DNA of 64,000 nt from Dromaius novaehollandiae (lineage: Eukaryota > Chordata > Aves > Casuariiformes > Dromaiidae): positions 21,630,469 through 21,694,468 of the forward strand of contig NC_088112.1 of the NCBI RefSeq assembly GCF_036370855.1, written 5' to 3'. The notes beneath the pieces are model-generated. The model had not been told where the DNA came from, made no database searches, and worked only from the letters and a program-made list of their open reading frames with translations. Positions 40,501 to 50,102 of the stretch are shown piece after piece; position 1 is the first letter of the stretch; the number at the start of each line of letters is the position of its first letter. Position numbers and translations under genes: made by a program.

Positions 40501-42405
40501 TCCAGCTTCTTCCGGAGCTCCCGCATTTCCCTGCTGCATTTCATGCATTTTCTGGCTCCCGCCTGTACGCGGTGGTTGGGCCGTTACCCACTCAACATAC
40601 CAACACGCTTGCTAACACCGCCAGTGTCTGCTCCAGCACAGTCACACGTGCCAACTCAGGACCGTCCAGAGCAGGCAACGGAGCAGCTCTTAGCTTTGAT
40701 GATAAAGGATTTCATAATCAAAGCAGGCCCCCATACACATATCCCAGATTAAGAGAAAGTCATGACTTCATATGAGGTTAGCTGTTAGCGAACCGGGGGC
40801 AGACTGAGAAGAGATATCCACAGCACGAGCCAGCTGCTCCGTCAGCTTTCTTTCCACTCTGGTGGTAACCATAATGAAGACAACTTGCCTCGTGTACCTA
40901 GAGCTGATGCCTGCAGGTCAGGTCTTGAACGCAGCCCTGGTGAGCCCCATTCGCAGGGCAGAGCAGCCGAAAACTTCAGTCTCCAGGGGCTGAAGCCAGT
41001 CTCTCGCACAAGCACTACATTCACAAACACAAAGGCACTCTTGAGCACCGCGGTGCAATTCTGCTGCCTTAGAGGCAGCTTTCTATGGGCGAGCTTCCCT
41101 TCATTCGCCTTTGTTGGTCATTTCCAACAGCAGCACTTCAAGGGGACTTTATTGTGCTGGAGACGGGGCATGCTGGAGTACTGCACAAGGAAGTTCGGAG
41201 CTGGGAAGGCCTGAAAACACATTACAAAACCTAAGGGCCACTGCGTCCCAGGACAGCAGTGTCAGCTGGACACGTATAAATAGCTCAACCAAGATGAGAA
41301 GCATGAGCTATTGTCTATCAAAACCTCCCACTGCAGATACAAACAGCTGGGAAAAAGAAAAAAAAAAGAGGAAGAAATGAATGAATTTTTCTTCACCTCG
41401 TCTTGGCAGTAGCAAGCTATTCCCACCCAGACTTTAGGTTCTGGAAACGGAGGCACAGAGCGATAAAAAGCAATGCCAAGAAAGCTGCAAACCCTGCAGA
41501 AAGAGTAACGCGGAGCACTTTGGTGGCGAGGTTTCTGCCAGACGGCTGGGGGAAGAGCAGGGTGGAGACGGGCGCCGGGGACGAAGGACACGGAGCACCT
41601 GGGGCAGCGCCCTGCCCCAAATCCTCTGCCAGCAGGGCTCCTGCTCTGCCCACCTCCGCCAGACCCACCGACCCAAGCAGCAAGGGAAATCGTACCAAAG
41701 GCAGAGGAATCCACCGGGCCTCCAAACCGCTATGCCTCTACCCTGATTATGTAAAAATGGGGGGTTTTCTCCTAATGGAGCCGGGCACTGAAGTCTCGTG
41801 GATCTCTGGCTGTTTCCCTTCAGTGCCCAAATGGAAGCCAAGCATCTCTGCAATTTTTGTTTAATAAAAGCAACAGAGTGTTGAAGTAAATACACCAAGT
41901 ACTGAAGTACCCACAAAAACCCGCAGGATTAAATGCTGTTTTCCCCCAAGCCACGCGATGGTTTGGTTCACGCAGCAGGTTCGCCGCGCTCGCACCACGC
42001 CGGAACGCTCGTGCGGGGAAGCGCCGCAGCGGAGGTCTCCGTCCTCCGTCCCCTGCTCCCCCCGCAGCGCTCGCTCCCCCAAGCCAGACCAGGGCTGGGT
42101 TTGCCTTTACGCAAGCCTCGAGCAACTCAGTTTTGCTAATTCATCCCCGCGCTTTGCGGCAGGATTCGGCGGAACGAAGCCGAGTTGGAGGGTTTGGGCA
42201 CGAAGCGGCTCCACGGAGCCAAGAGCCGGGACCCGCCGCGGCCCCGCAGCCGGTTACCGCTGTTGTGGGGACACCGGCGACCCCGGCCGCTCCCCGCGCC
42301 GCCTCCCCCCACCCCCGGCGGGGCCAAGCCGGCCGCGGGCCTCCCCCCGCCGCGGGCCCCCCCGCCGGTGCTCACGGAGAAGCGCTCCAGGTCGGTGGCG
42401 GCCAT
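2474..42405 (-). CDS. SEPTIN8: Septin 8, complete coding region, ten exons
   Basis: GTP-binding cytoskeletal protein of the SEPT6 group that co-assembles with other septins into filaments. Exons (minus strand): 42376-42405, 29326-29440, 25097-25292, 24204-24390, 17253-17414, 15320-15416, 15013-15181, 14627-14759, 13670-13860, 2474-2639. All junctions keep frame, giving 481 residues (human about 483 from memory). Seen: P-loop GETGIGKS at 49-56, DAVG at 101-104, AKAD at 184-187, septin unique element in exons 6-7, and a long coiled coil from about 320 to 415. The start is ATG at 42405-42403 ([10 protein letters not shown], as I recall for human SEPT8). The short isoform stops at 13666 with 427 residues. 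It diverges from SOWAHA and converges on CCNI2. SEPTIN11 is excluded because its N-terminus and tail differ. Confidence 0.95.
2655..3320 (+). other. CCNI2 last intron
   Basis: Unique sequence within SEPTIN8 intron 9 on the other strand; no other feature seen. Confidence 0.75.
3321..3731 (+). CDS. CCNI2: CCNI2 last coding exon
   Basis: The acceptor ttccttacag precedes [13 protein letters not shown]; 136 codons then TAG. It holds the end of the cyclin fold, a variable basic stretch, the conserved [16 protein letters not shown] motif and the [10 protein letters not shown] terminus typical of cyclin I and I2. Confidence 0.93.
   Translation, partial: VNSTKFIHCKELVDQELMRLQPSNAIYIFYPVSQAIQAHPKARLPYHCSSEWKGSHRVRLRKGPLSQLVSTAFTSAAAPIPDDAMEADEYYDGFRHLYSEDRGAESGRASGASSCPQLRPGEGSSPCPPLQPPERD
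3732..4600 (+). other. CCNI2: CCNI2 3' UTR (probable)
   Basis: Noncoding sequence from the stop codon to shortly after the first AATAAA. The end is inferred from that signal. On the minus strand this is intron 9 of SEPTIN8. Confidence 0.6.
4570..4575 (+). terminator. Polyadenylation signal AATAAA of CCNI2 (candidate)
   Basis: AATAAA after a T run, about 840 bases past the CCNI2 stop, followed by T/G-rich sequence (ggtttttttgttttac) suitable as a downstream element. Confidence 0.55.
6043..6048 (-). terminator. AATAAA on the minus strand, possible distal poly(A) signal of SEPTIN8 short isoform
   Basis: Plus-strand TTTATT reads AATAAA on minus, in AT-rich 3'-end-like sequence. It would give a UTR of about 7.6 kb from the short-isoform stop. 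Closer signals (plus 12259-12264 and 12171-12176) are equally possible, so the real end is unresolved. Confidence 0.3.
11444..12174. repeat. Tandem duplication, two copies of about 366 bp
   Basis: Copy 1 runs from 11444 to 11809 and copy 2 from 11810 to about 12174. Both start gtggttacccccccgcgg and end ggccgcgttttta. They differ by a few substitutions and small indels (for example gggccggg against gggcagccagg). It lies between SEPTIN8 exons 9 and 10. Confidence 0.93.
13666..13860 (-). CDS. SEPTIN8: SEPTIN8 exon 9, with stop codon of the short isoform inside its splice donor
   Basis: Acceptor tcctgccag, then [18 protein letters not shown] to [11 protein letters not shown]. If unspliced, the frame ends AAA AAG TAA (stop at 13668-13666; 427-residue protein). 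The G-TAA-GT at this point is also a perfect donor GTAAGT. If used, the exon ends at 13670 with AA, and the first base of exon 10 makes AAC (Asn), continuing the long isoform. Confidence 0.9.
   Translation of the reverse strand: MHEKFEHLKRIHQEEKRKVEEKRRELEDEMNAFNRRKVAVETLQSQSLQATSQQPLKKDKDKKK
14627..14759 (-). CDS. SEPTIN8: SEPTIN8 exon 8 (coiled coil)
   Basis: 133 bases, [17 protein letters not shown] through [14 protein letters not shown] to LKEKERE; donor GTGGGT. Start of the C-terminal coiled coil. Confidence 0.95.
15013..15181 (-). CDS. SEPTIN8: SEPTIN8 exon 7
   Basis: 169 bases, [19 protein letters not shown] through [13 protein letters not shown] to DSQPF plus two bases; donor GTGAGC. 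Septin unique element. Confidence 0.95.
15320..15416 (-). CDS. SEPTIN8: SEPTIN8 exon 6
   Basis: 97 bases, [15 protein letters not shown] to QYPWGVVQ plus one base; acceptor tgtttcag, donor GTAAGG. Late GTPase domain and start of the septin unique element. Confidence 0.95.
15417..17252 (-). other. SEPTIN8 intron 5
   Basis: GC-rich near exon 6, AT-rich from 16440 to 17200. No coding or RNA feature seen. Confidence 0.7.
17253..17414 (-). CDS. SEPTIN8: SEPTIN8 exon 5 (AKAD motif)
   Basis: 54 codons from [18 protein letters not shown] to [10 protein letters not shown]; acceptor ctgctgcag, donor GTGAGT. AKAD is the guanine-specificity motif. Confidence 0.95.
17998..18790. repeat. 54-bp minisatellite, 14 full units plus a partial
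   Basis: Units start every 54 bp exactly from 17998 to 18754 (gaggagggatgctgcccact...). Variants gggatg and aaatg, and ends catccgt or catccat, alternate in part of the array (18160-18429), suggesting a 108-bp dimer. A degenerate unit end precedes 17998. Located in SEPTIN8 intron 4, about 580 bp upstream of the exon 5 acceptor. The multiple-of-three length leaves long open frames on both strands that are not genes. Confidence 0.96.
22211..22286. repeat. 38-bp tandem duplication
   Basis: Two near-perfect copies of ggacacggccaccccttgca... through cccgatgca, period 38. Confidence 0.9.
22481..22532. repeat. (AC)26 microsatellite
   Basis: 52 bases of uninterrupted AC in SEPTIN8 intron 4. Confidence 0.98.
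24204..24390 (-). CDS. SEPTIN8: SEPTIN8 exon 4
   Basis: 187 bases. It starts with the T that completes the split serine, then [36 protein letters not shown] and [13 protein letters not shown], before donor GTAAGG. Central GTPase domain. Confidence 0.95.
24391..25096 (-). other. SEPTIN8 intron 3, GC-AG type
   Basis: On the minus strand it begins GCAGGT and ends ttttag. The GC donor is required by the reading frame (split serine followed by YRPIVEY). Confidence 0.85.
25097..25292 (-). CDS. SEPTIN8: SEPTIN8 exon 3 (P-loop and switch region)
   Basis: 196 bases. The acceptor ttcctag precedes [15 protein letters not shown], and [13 protein letters not shown] lies near the end. The exon ends in AG of a split serine codon. 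The following intron begins GCAGGT, a GC donor: the only nearby GT, four bases later, would put a stop codon early in exon 4. Confidence 0.93.
25293..29325 (-). other. SEPTIN8 intron 2
   Basis: Unique sequence; no supported exon, RNA gene or repeat array seen. Confidence 0.7.
29326..29440 (-). CDS. SEPTIN8: SEPTIN8 exon 2
   Basis: The acceptor tttaccag precedes [18 protein letters not shown]; the exon ends in LCVG, with one base of the P-loop glycine codon before donor GTGAGC. It encodes the polybasic-side N-terminus leading into the GTPase domain. Confidence 0.95.
29441..42375 (-). other. SEPTIN8 intron 1
   Basis: 12.9 kb. Mostly unique sequence of moderate GC, with several GC-rich patches (30100-30550, 32850-33500, 38650-39200) that could be regulatory. 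No supported coding exon on either strand. Confidence 0.65.
39847..39914. repeat. 34-bp perfect tandem duplication
   Basis: ctcttcccagggaggaagat...caactttc occurs twice with period 34. Confidence 0.95.
42376..42405 (-). CDS. SEPTIN8: SEPTIN8 exon 1 (coding part)
   Basis: Ten codons, [10 protein letters not shown], then donor GTGAGC; phase 0. It sits in a CpG-dense block. The upstream reading frame has no other plausible ATG with family similarity. Confidence 0.88.
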
Positions 42406-42655
42406 GTCCGGGCTGGCGCGGCCCCGGCGCTCGGCGCCGCCGCGGCTCGCTGCGCTGAATGGATCCAATATGGCCACCTCCTGGAGGCTCCCCGCCGCCG
42501 CGGAGCCGCCCCCGCGCCGCCCGGCCCCCGCCCCGGCCTGGCCCGGCCCGGCCCGGCCCACGGCGCCCGCTGCCCCCGGCAGGGGCCGGAGCTGGAGCCG
42601 GAGCCGCAGCGGAGACGCCCCCGGGTGCCCTCACGGGAGGGGCCTCGGGCGGAGC
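42406..42655 (-). promoter_or_regulatory. SEPTIN8: SEPTIN8 CpG-island promoter and 5' UTR (probable)
   Basis: Very GC- and CpG-rich sequence directly upstream of the SEPTIN8 start codon, with repeated ccggcc and GC-box-like cccgcccc elements. No TATA box seen. The CpG-rich block also continues over exon 1 and into intron 1 to about 42000. The transcription start cannot be fixed from sequence. Confidence 0.6.
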
Positions 42656-43400
42656 CGCCCTGGGGTCCCCCCACAGCCGCCCCTCAGGGACCCCCCCGCT
42701 GCAAGTCTCCCCTCGGGGTCTCCCCACAGCCTCCCCCGGGGTCCCCTCACGGAAAGTCTCCCCTCAGGGTCCTCCTCGGGGTCCCATCCCCTCACACCTC
42801 CCCTCAGGGTCCCCCCACAGCCGCCCCGGGGTCCCCTCACGGAAAGTCTCCCCTCAGGGTCCTCCTCGGGGTCCCGTCCCCTCACACCTCCCCTCAGGGT
42901 CCCCCCACAGCCTCCCCCGGGGTCCCCTCATGGAAAGTCTCCCCTCAGGGTCCTCCTCGGGGTCCCATCCCCTCATACCTCCCCTCAGGGTCCCCCCACA
43001 GCCGCCCCGGGGTCCCCTCACGGAAAGTCTCCCCTCAGGGTCCTCCTCGGGGTCCCGTCCCCTCACACCTCCCCTCAGGGTCTCCCCACAGCCTCCCCCG
43101 GGGTCCCCTCACAGAAAGTCTCCCCTCAGGGTCCCCCAACAGCCTCCCCCGGGGTCCCCTCACACAAAGTCTCCCCTCAGGGTCTCCCCACAGCCTCCCC
43201 CAGGGTCCCCTCACGGAAAGTCTCCCCTCAGGGTCCTCCTCGGGGTCCCATCCCCTCACAGCCTCTTCTCGGGGTCCCCCCACAGCCTCCCCCGGGGTCC
43301 CCTCACACAAAGTCTCCCCTTAGGGACCCCCCCACAGCCTCCCCTGGCATCCCCCCACAGCAGGTCTCCCCTCAGGGTCCCTCCCAAGGTCTCATCCCCC
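42655..43400. repeat. GC-rich minisatellite, about 90-bp units with 45-bp subunits
   Basis: The marker ggaaagtctcccctcaggg recurs at 42751, 42841, 42932 and 43022 (period 90-91) and then irregularly to 43210, with diverged half units cagggtccccccacagcc. Strongly strand-skewed: C-rich on plus, G-rich on minus. It starts about 250 bp upstream of the SEPTIN8 start codon. Confidence 0.93.
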
Positions 43401-46400
43401 CACAGCTTCTTCCCCGCGAGCAGAGGACGCCCCAGCCCCAGCCCGGCAGGACGAGCACGGCTGTGCTCTGGGATGACCACAGGAGTGGCTCGGGTGACGT
43501 GCACAGGAACGTGGACATCAGTTTCCCAATCTCAAGAAAATTTTCAGGAGTTCGGTGTTGTGGAAGGGCAGGAGGTCCCGCAGGACTCAGAGGAGTTGCA
43601 GAAAGCTGCATTTGGGTGCCAGTCGGAGCCAGGGTGCTGCGAAAGCGACCAGCCCTCACCTCGCGTGGTGTTTGCGGCAAGTCAAAGCATGCCACAGAGC
43701 ACTGGCAGGCCTTTCCTCATCCGTCCTTCCCACCCGAAGCCCAAAGCCAACCCCACCACCAGCAGCCTCTTCTTTGTAGCTCGTGAAGCAATTAGGATTT
43801 TACAAGCTATTAGCACAGAGCAAAGTGTTTTCTTGCTTTCTGGTGCCCTCTGCTGCAGTGTGCCTACCAAGGAACAGCTCGGCACAGCCACGTGTTTACT
43901 CTGTCGTGCAGCCCGGTCACTGCACCCATCCTATTCCCCTAATAACGTCTGCTGTCCTGTGTCTGCCTCCCCAGTCTTTCTGCTGGCTTACCCACTCTCC
44001 TGACCCTCCGTCTGGGAGCAACACACTTCGAATTGGAAAAAGTCCGGGCTGAGAGCAAACGCTCCTTCCCCAGCAGTGACGCCAGGTGGAGAAAGGACTG
44101 CGGAGACTCACTTGTAGCCCCCTAAGAAGGACAGGCCCTCTTACAACCGATTACACAGGGTCAGGGTAAAGCTGCTGTCTGAACGAGAGGGCAATGGTCA
44201 CTGCAATTCCTAAAGCCACTGAGGTCTCACAAGTATCTGCCATCTAGCAAACTCGGCAGCTTTGTACACATGAACTCAAATCTCTTTCTGTCATTGCTGC
44301 GGGACAGGCACCTACTCAGCTGAACTGCTGCTCAAATACCACTTTCAATGCTGCTTCTCCGGTCAGAGCATGAACTAGCTATAGAGAGTGTTGAAGAGTC
44401 GAGATAATTTGAGCAGGGTCGTAGGCTTGATGCTCTGCTCCCCTCCTCACATATGGGCAGAAGCTGCTGTCCCACGTCTTTGTCACCGTTGCTGGTGAGG
44501 ATTGTCCGGCAAGAACTGGCTCCTAAGCTGAACTTGTCCAGGCTGTGCTAGATATGGGCTGCTAATCTCACTGCATGATGTGCAAGACGCAGGCTGGATT
44601 TCAGCACACTCCAGAGGAGCCTGTGGATTTTGATCCCGTTGGACCCCACCTGACCTCCTCCCAGAAACACAGTCATTAAAAGAAGAGACAGTTTCCCTGA
44701 TGTGGGTTCACAGCAGTCCTAGGAAAACCTACAGGCCTTTTGTGTACATCTTGGAGGCGATCCACAATCCCCTCCATGGTTCAGCACACAGACAATGAGG
44801 GTCACCCATCAAATCCATGAAAAATCCAAGGAAAGATACCTAATATCCCAGTTCCTATGTGTTCTTCACCCACAGAAAGCACAGTCCCTGAATCAGGACT
44901 GAAGTATTTAAAGACATTCACTCAGCCATCAAATTAAAACAAAATTTATACTTCACTGTGAAACTCTATGAGATGCACTCCATATTACCTTCGATCTTCT
45001 CCCTTACCTGCCGTTTGTGACCTTACCAAAGGTCTCTAGCTCCCACCACAGTGTAAATAAAGTTTAAAAGTTTAAACACACGCTTAAATGCCATTATGCC
45101 ATGTACTTTGGGGAGATGTCACTGACTTACAGTCATTAAGAGCTCTTTTTCCTGACACTAAGGAGCAGAATACAGCATAAGGCTCAGAGAAGACGATTCC
45201 CAGGCTGCTACTGGTTTCTCTGAGCCTCAGGTCAGATGCAGAGATTCAAGGCATAAAGGAAAACCCGAGATCGAGCGACATCACTGCTGTCTCGTGGCTC
45301 TCTGGCTCCGCTGTGCTGCTGAGACCTTGCGCGGCTGGAGCCGCCTCTCCCTCTTTGACCATTAGCACTGCCGCCTGCGCGGGGCAGGTCTCTGCGATGA
45401 GGAGCGCTGTGCAAAGGCTCAGAGTTATTTTTAAACACCTCGTTATTCCAAAGAGCACACTATTTCTAATACCCATTCAAGAGCAAACCTGCTAATTTCA
45501 AAAGCTTCAGATCCATAAAAACTGGTTCAGGAGAAAAGAATTGGCTCTGGTGGCGCCTTCAGCTGCTAAGACAGCTGTTGTTATGCAAATTGTTCCTAAA
45601 GACTCAGGAATTAAATGTGCATTAGTTGGCTGGCTGCTCCTGCAAGGATTTTAAACTCCTGTGGAATATCTGTACCTGCTAAATCCATGCTGTATTTAGG
45701 GATGGACTCTAAATTTCCTGCACACACAGTGAAGAGCCCAGGTAGAGAACATAATGGGCTGCGGTGGCACATTTGTGTGCCTGGAACCTCCTTGTCCTTG
45801 GGAAAGGCAAATGCCCTCGGTTGTGAGAATGGTGGCATTGCAGCAGTGCTGGTGGTGGGGAGGTCACCAGAGGTTGTCTTCTTCTTCAGCTTGGGACCTG
45901 AGGTACAGGCAATGCATGTGGAGAGAAACAAGTGCTACCACAGGCCCTTCTACTCCAGCTGCAGCCACACTGAGCAAGTGCCAATCCTACCCGCCACGTG
46001 AATACCGTAGCAAAACCAAGGCTTTCTGTAAATGGCTGCACCTTTCAGGGCTGAGTAAAATCCTTGATCTTCAAATCAAGGTGGTGCAGATAAACATACC
46101 TCCTTCACGTCTTTCAGCACAGACCAGAGAAGGCAGCTTTCTGGTGACTGTTCTTTCGCATTCATTTCTTGCAATATGTCCTGATGGGGATTTTCAGAAA
46201 TCAAACGGTTCCTAGTTATTCTTATAGTAGCACTACCACCAACCACCCTTTTACCCTTGTTATTCGTTATACTGATAACACTTGGGACTGACAAGGCTTT
46301 TCTGAAGAAGTGTTATCTCTCTAAACTGAAAGTAAACTTCAAGCTGTAGCTCCTTTTCCCCTGTGCACAAGGAGCAGTCACAGGGAATGTAAGTTAGATG

Positions 46401-49400
46401 GCTAGAAATAGACCCCCAAATTTCCCTGCCTCCTAACGTTAAAGGGCCGTATTACCTCACTGTAACTCCTGCCACCTTTGTGTTACTGTTGAGTCCCATC
46501 CAGTTCACTGGCACCGTCTGAAAACCGGCGGGTGTTGGGGATGGGGACTAGAACCAAACCTTGCAGCCCCCGTGTGAAACGAGCAGTGCGTTTAATACAA
46601 ACAAACTCGGAGTTACGCAGAAAACTGCAGAAAACCGAGTACCATCCGAGGCCCTTGAGTTTTAGCCGAGCCTTGTCCATCCATGCAATAACACCTTTTC
46701 TCTGCAAGCATTCCCCACTCGCACGCACGCTCGTCCAACCCCCCCCCGCCTTGGCAGGGTTTTGCGTCGTTGTTTGTCCATGGGAGGTTGCGGCATCTCT
46801 CCCTGCAACACAGAAGAGCTGTTCTCCTGCACAATGCACGCTCTGTGCCGCGCGTGAAAGCATCAACAAGGACACTGGAAAATCACGGCCCTCGTCATTC
46901 TGTTTGTTCTGGGAATCCTGGTTTCATTTCAGGGAAAACCAAGCTTTCCTCGAGGCAGAAATCCCAGCTGCCGTCACTACCGTCTAAGCCTCACCTTGCT
47001 GCTAAGCCACAGCCTCGGGTCCAGCCGGGCTCTGCCCGCGCACTCCCAGTCCTCCCAGCACGGCCCCCGCCTCCCCTGTGGCTCTGAGGAGACCCTGGGG
47101 AAGGAGCAGCACCTGGGACACCTTCTCCTTCGGCTCTAAAGCGTCAACAGAAACTTCTTTGCTATGGCTGGACACATGGCTTGATCCCCCGCTTTATTTC
47201 CTGGTCGTGTTTTGTGTGAGTAGTCACAGGCATGAACCTTATCTCCCTCCCCGGGGGGGCGGGGGGGGGGATGGCGACGTGCCCTCTGCGCGCAATGTGC
47301 TGCATTGTAATGCAGAGAGCTCCAGAGATTGCAAAGTTTCTTCATGCAAAGATAACGCTTCTCAGTCACATAGTTCAAAAGAGAGGCCAGTTCTCTAGGG
47401 CTCATGAAATAAAACCAGCAAACTGCAATATTTGTGGGTCTTTTTTTAAAAATAGTAGTAAATTAATGTAATTGGGGGTTTCTGTACATTGTTTTTGTCC
47501 CAGCCCATAAATTAGAAATATCAAGACCTATAATAGTTGGCTTGAAAGCTCCTAAGCAGCAGCCCACGGTACTCCGTAAATAGCGCCACAGAAACGACTT
47601 GCTTTTTAGGGTTTTTCGTAGAACAGAAAGAAGAGCCGAAGCTTCTCATAGTTTTTAAGGCTGGAAATTTCAGCTGGCTGACGAGCATAACTCCCACCAT
47701 GCTGCAGGCTCGTTTATTATCTATATTAATAAAATTCATCCGAGCGGCGTGAGTCCTGCCACACGATCTGGTCGGTGAGGCCAGCTGCCGTGAACCGGGA
47801 GGAGCTCAGGTGGGGTCCCGAGCCCGGGCGGCGAAGGGGGCACCCCGGCACGGCGTGGATCCCCAGCACGAAGGAGCGAGCGCGGGTGGTGCAGGCACTT
47901 GGCCGCAGGGCTGGGAGATTACCTGGGCGAAGAGCTGGGTGCACCAGGGCGGTTAAACCAGAGCAACCAGTTCACACTGGACGCGCACACCTCCTCCTTC
48001 CTCTGCCGTGCCCTCCCGGGGACGTGCCCGTCCGCTCCGTCACCCGAGGAAGGCCAGGACCTGCCGCGGGAGCAGCCTCGGCGGTGCCTCTCCCCGGGGC
48101 CCCCAGCCCAGCGCGAGCCCCCGGAGAAGGGCTCGGACCTCGGCGGCAGAGCGGGGCCGCCCCTCGAGCGCCTCCGGGGTCTGGAGCGTGGAGGTCCCGC
48201 AGCAAGGGACCTGCCAGGGCGGGGATGAAACTGGGGGGCATCTGACCACCCCCCCCCAAGCCTCAGCGGGCACCGGGGCTCGGGGTGTGACCCCTTCCTC
48301 GGGGCTGTCCTGGCAGGGAGGGTGCGGAGCACCCCCAGAAACCCCCTCCTGGACGTGAACCAGCTCAAACAGCAGGACCAACTTCTCCCTTAACACTCCT
48401 AAAATAAGAAAACGGTATTTTAAAACTATTTTTCGGAATTGTTTTCCCTTCTCCTGCTCGTTTGCAGCTAGGAACTGTAGTCCCAGGGCGCAGTGGAACA
48501 TTTGCAATGCAAAAAGCTCGTGGACTGCTGAGCCTTTCTTATGCCTGCAACAGATCCTAGCATGGAAAAGAAACGTCGGAAGAAAGCGTAGGAATTCCTG
48601 TTCGGCTGCCGGCTCCTTACGAGCGCTCCGTGGTAGGCGAGGCCCAGGTGCGGAGCTGCCGCAAGCTGGGGAGCGTTGGTGACACGGGGACCCCCACCCC
48701 AGCGGCTGCCCCGGCGGAGGGCGAGGTGCTGTACCTACAGCGTGAGGAGGTGGTAAGGAGAGGTGTGCAGGTGCGGCAGCAACGCGGAACTGCTACAGGC
48801 AGCGGGGAGACAACACACCGCTAAGGGAAAGAACAGGAGAGCAGCAAAGTGATTTTGAGGAGCTGGCTCGGTGCCAGCTCGGTGTCAAGCGATCAAATAG
48901 CTTTTTAGAGGCGGTTTGAGCAAGGATGGAGCGAGGAGGGGGGACGACTGCCAAGGGAAGGCTCAGCAACCTGTGGGCAGAGGCTGCTCCACTGCCGGCA
49001 CCGGGCGCGGGGAGGCAGAAAGCAGGTCTGCGCCGCGGAGAGGGGGGAGAGAGGTGCGCGGCCGGGGATCGCGGCAACCTGAGCTGCTCTCAAAATGGAG
49101 CCTTTGGCACAGGCTGATTCTCCATTTTATTCGAGCTGTAAGACAGGGAAGGCAAAGCAAGTCTTCTCCCATGCACCCCTGCACAGACAGTCACTTTTCT
49201 CTGTCTCCACACCACGCCGACTCTGTTCGCCCCGTGTTGGGGCTCTTGCTGTTTTCCTAGACAAACCGTGCAGTCATTCAAGAATCAATTTTGCGATCTC
49301 AGTTGCAACACCGAGCTGAGGAGACACGGCGTTTGCAGGGCTGAACGTCATCTTCCCGGGAGATCTCCAGACCCAGCCCTCCCCCGGGGAAAGACACTTG

Positions 49401-49879
49401 TCGGAGGTTTTTTCCTGTATGATTGACAGTAATAATCATGTAAGATGAAATGCGTAAGTAGGAGTAATTGATACGCAGCACAGTTACAAAGCTTGTCTTT
49501 ATAAAGCACTAGTAGATGTACACGCATGTAGGTACGGCGTAGAGAATTCATCATGTATGTAGATGCACGTATACACACGTGTATATTGTAGCTAGTTATA
49601 GTTAACTGGTATTCATATATATGCAACGTGTATATAGAATATTTTAAATATATTCCAGAACATCGACCCATCTGGGTATCTTTTGGCTGATTTTCAGACC
49701 AGCAGCTTTGCAACCCGGAAGAATCATGATTGATCCAGTGTTCCCACAGAATAACAGGCGCCTCTTGGAAAGGAAAGCAGAGACCTAACTTTGCAAGCTG
49801 ACTGGCACCTAAAACTGTATCAACTACTCGATGCGGAACCAGAAAATCATTGCAGGAAGGGGGATAAAGGGATGAAACG
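43401..49879. other. Intergenic region between the divergent SEPTIN8 and SOWAHA
   Basis: No supported gene. There is a G run at 47256-47270, a GC-rich patch at 47760-48350 and a stretch of alternating purine-pyrimidine (tatacacacgtgtata type) at 49550-49630. Confidence 0.6.
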
Positions 49880-50102
49880 CTGCCCAAGGCGTTCCCCAGC
49901 GGCCGGTACCGCGGGCACCGCACGCTCCTTCCCCAGCTGCCGCCGGGCCGAGAGGGGCGAGCGTGGCCGGGGGGGGGACGCGGAGGCACCGCCGGGGCGG
50001 CGCGGCGGGCGGGGCCGGGGCGGGGACAGCCCTGCGCCCCTCTCCGCTCCGCGTCGCTCCGCTCCATGCGCGGCGGCTGCCTGCAGGTGCCGGGGCGGCG
50101 CG
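49880..50102 (+). promoter_or_regulatory. SOWAHA: SOWAHA CpG-island promoter and 5' UTR (probable)
   Basis: CpG content rises sharply from about 49880 up to the start codon (ggggcggcgcg, ggggccggggcgggg). No TATA box. The island continues through most of the coding exon. Confidence 0.55.

Noticed and set aside
10-42405. Identity as the CCNI / SEPTIN11 block
   Set aside because: The septin starts [10 protein letters not shown] and has the SEPT8-type tail. SEPTIN11 as remembered begins differently and lacks this tail.
42751-43220. Repeated gggagactttcc on the minus strand as NF-kappaB sites
   Set aside because: The spacing has two extra bases compared with the GGGACTTTCC type, so the consensus is not met.
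42133-44003. Overlapping open frames of 396-533 codons on the plus strand at the SEPTIN8 promoter
   Set aside because: They are translations of the GC-rich minisatellite and CpG island, open in several frames at once, with proline/serine repeats and no recognisable domain.
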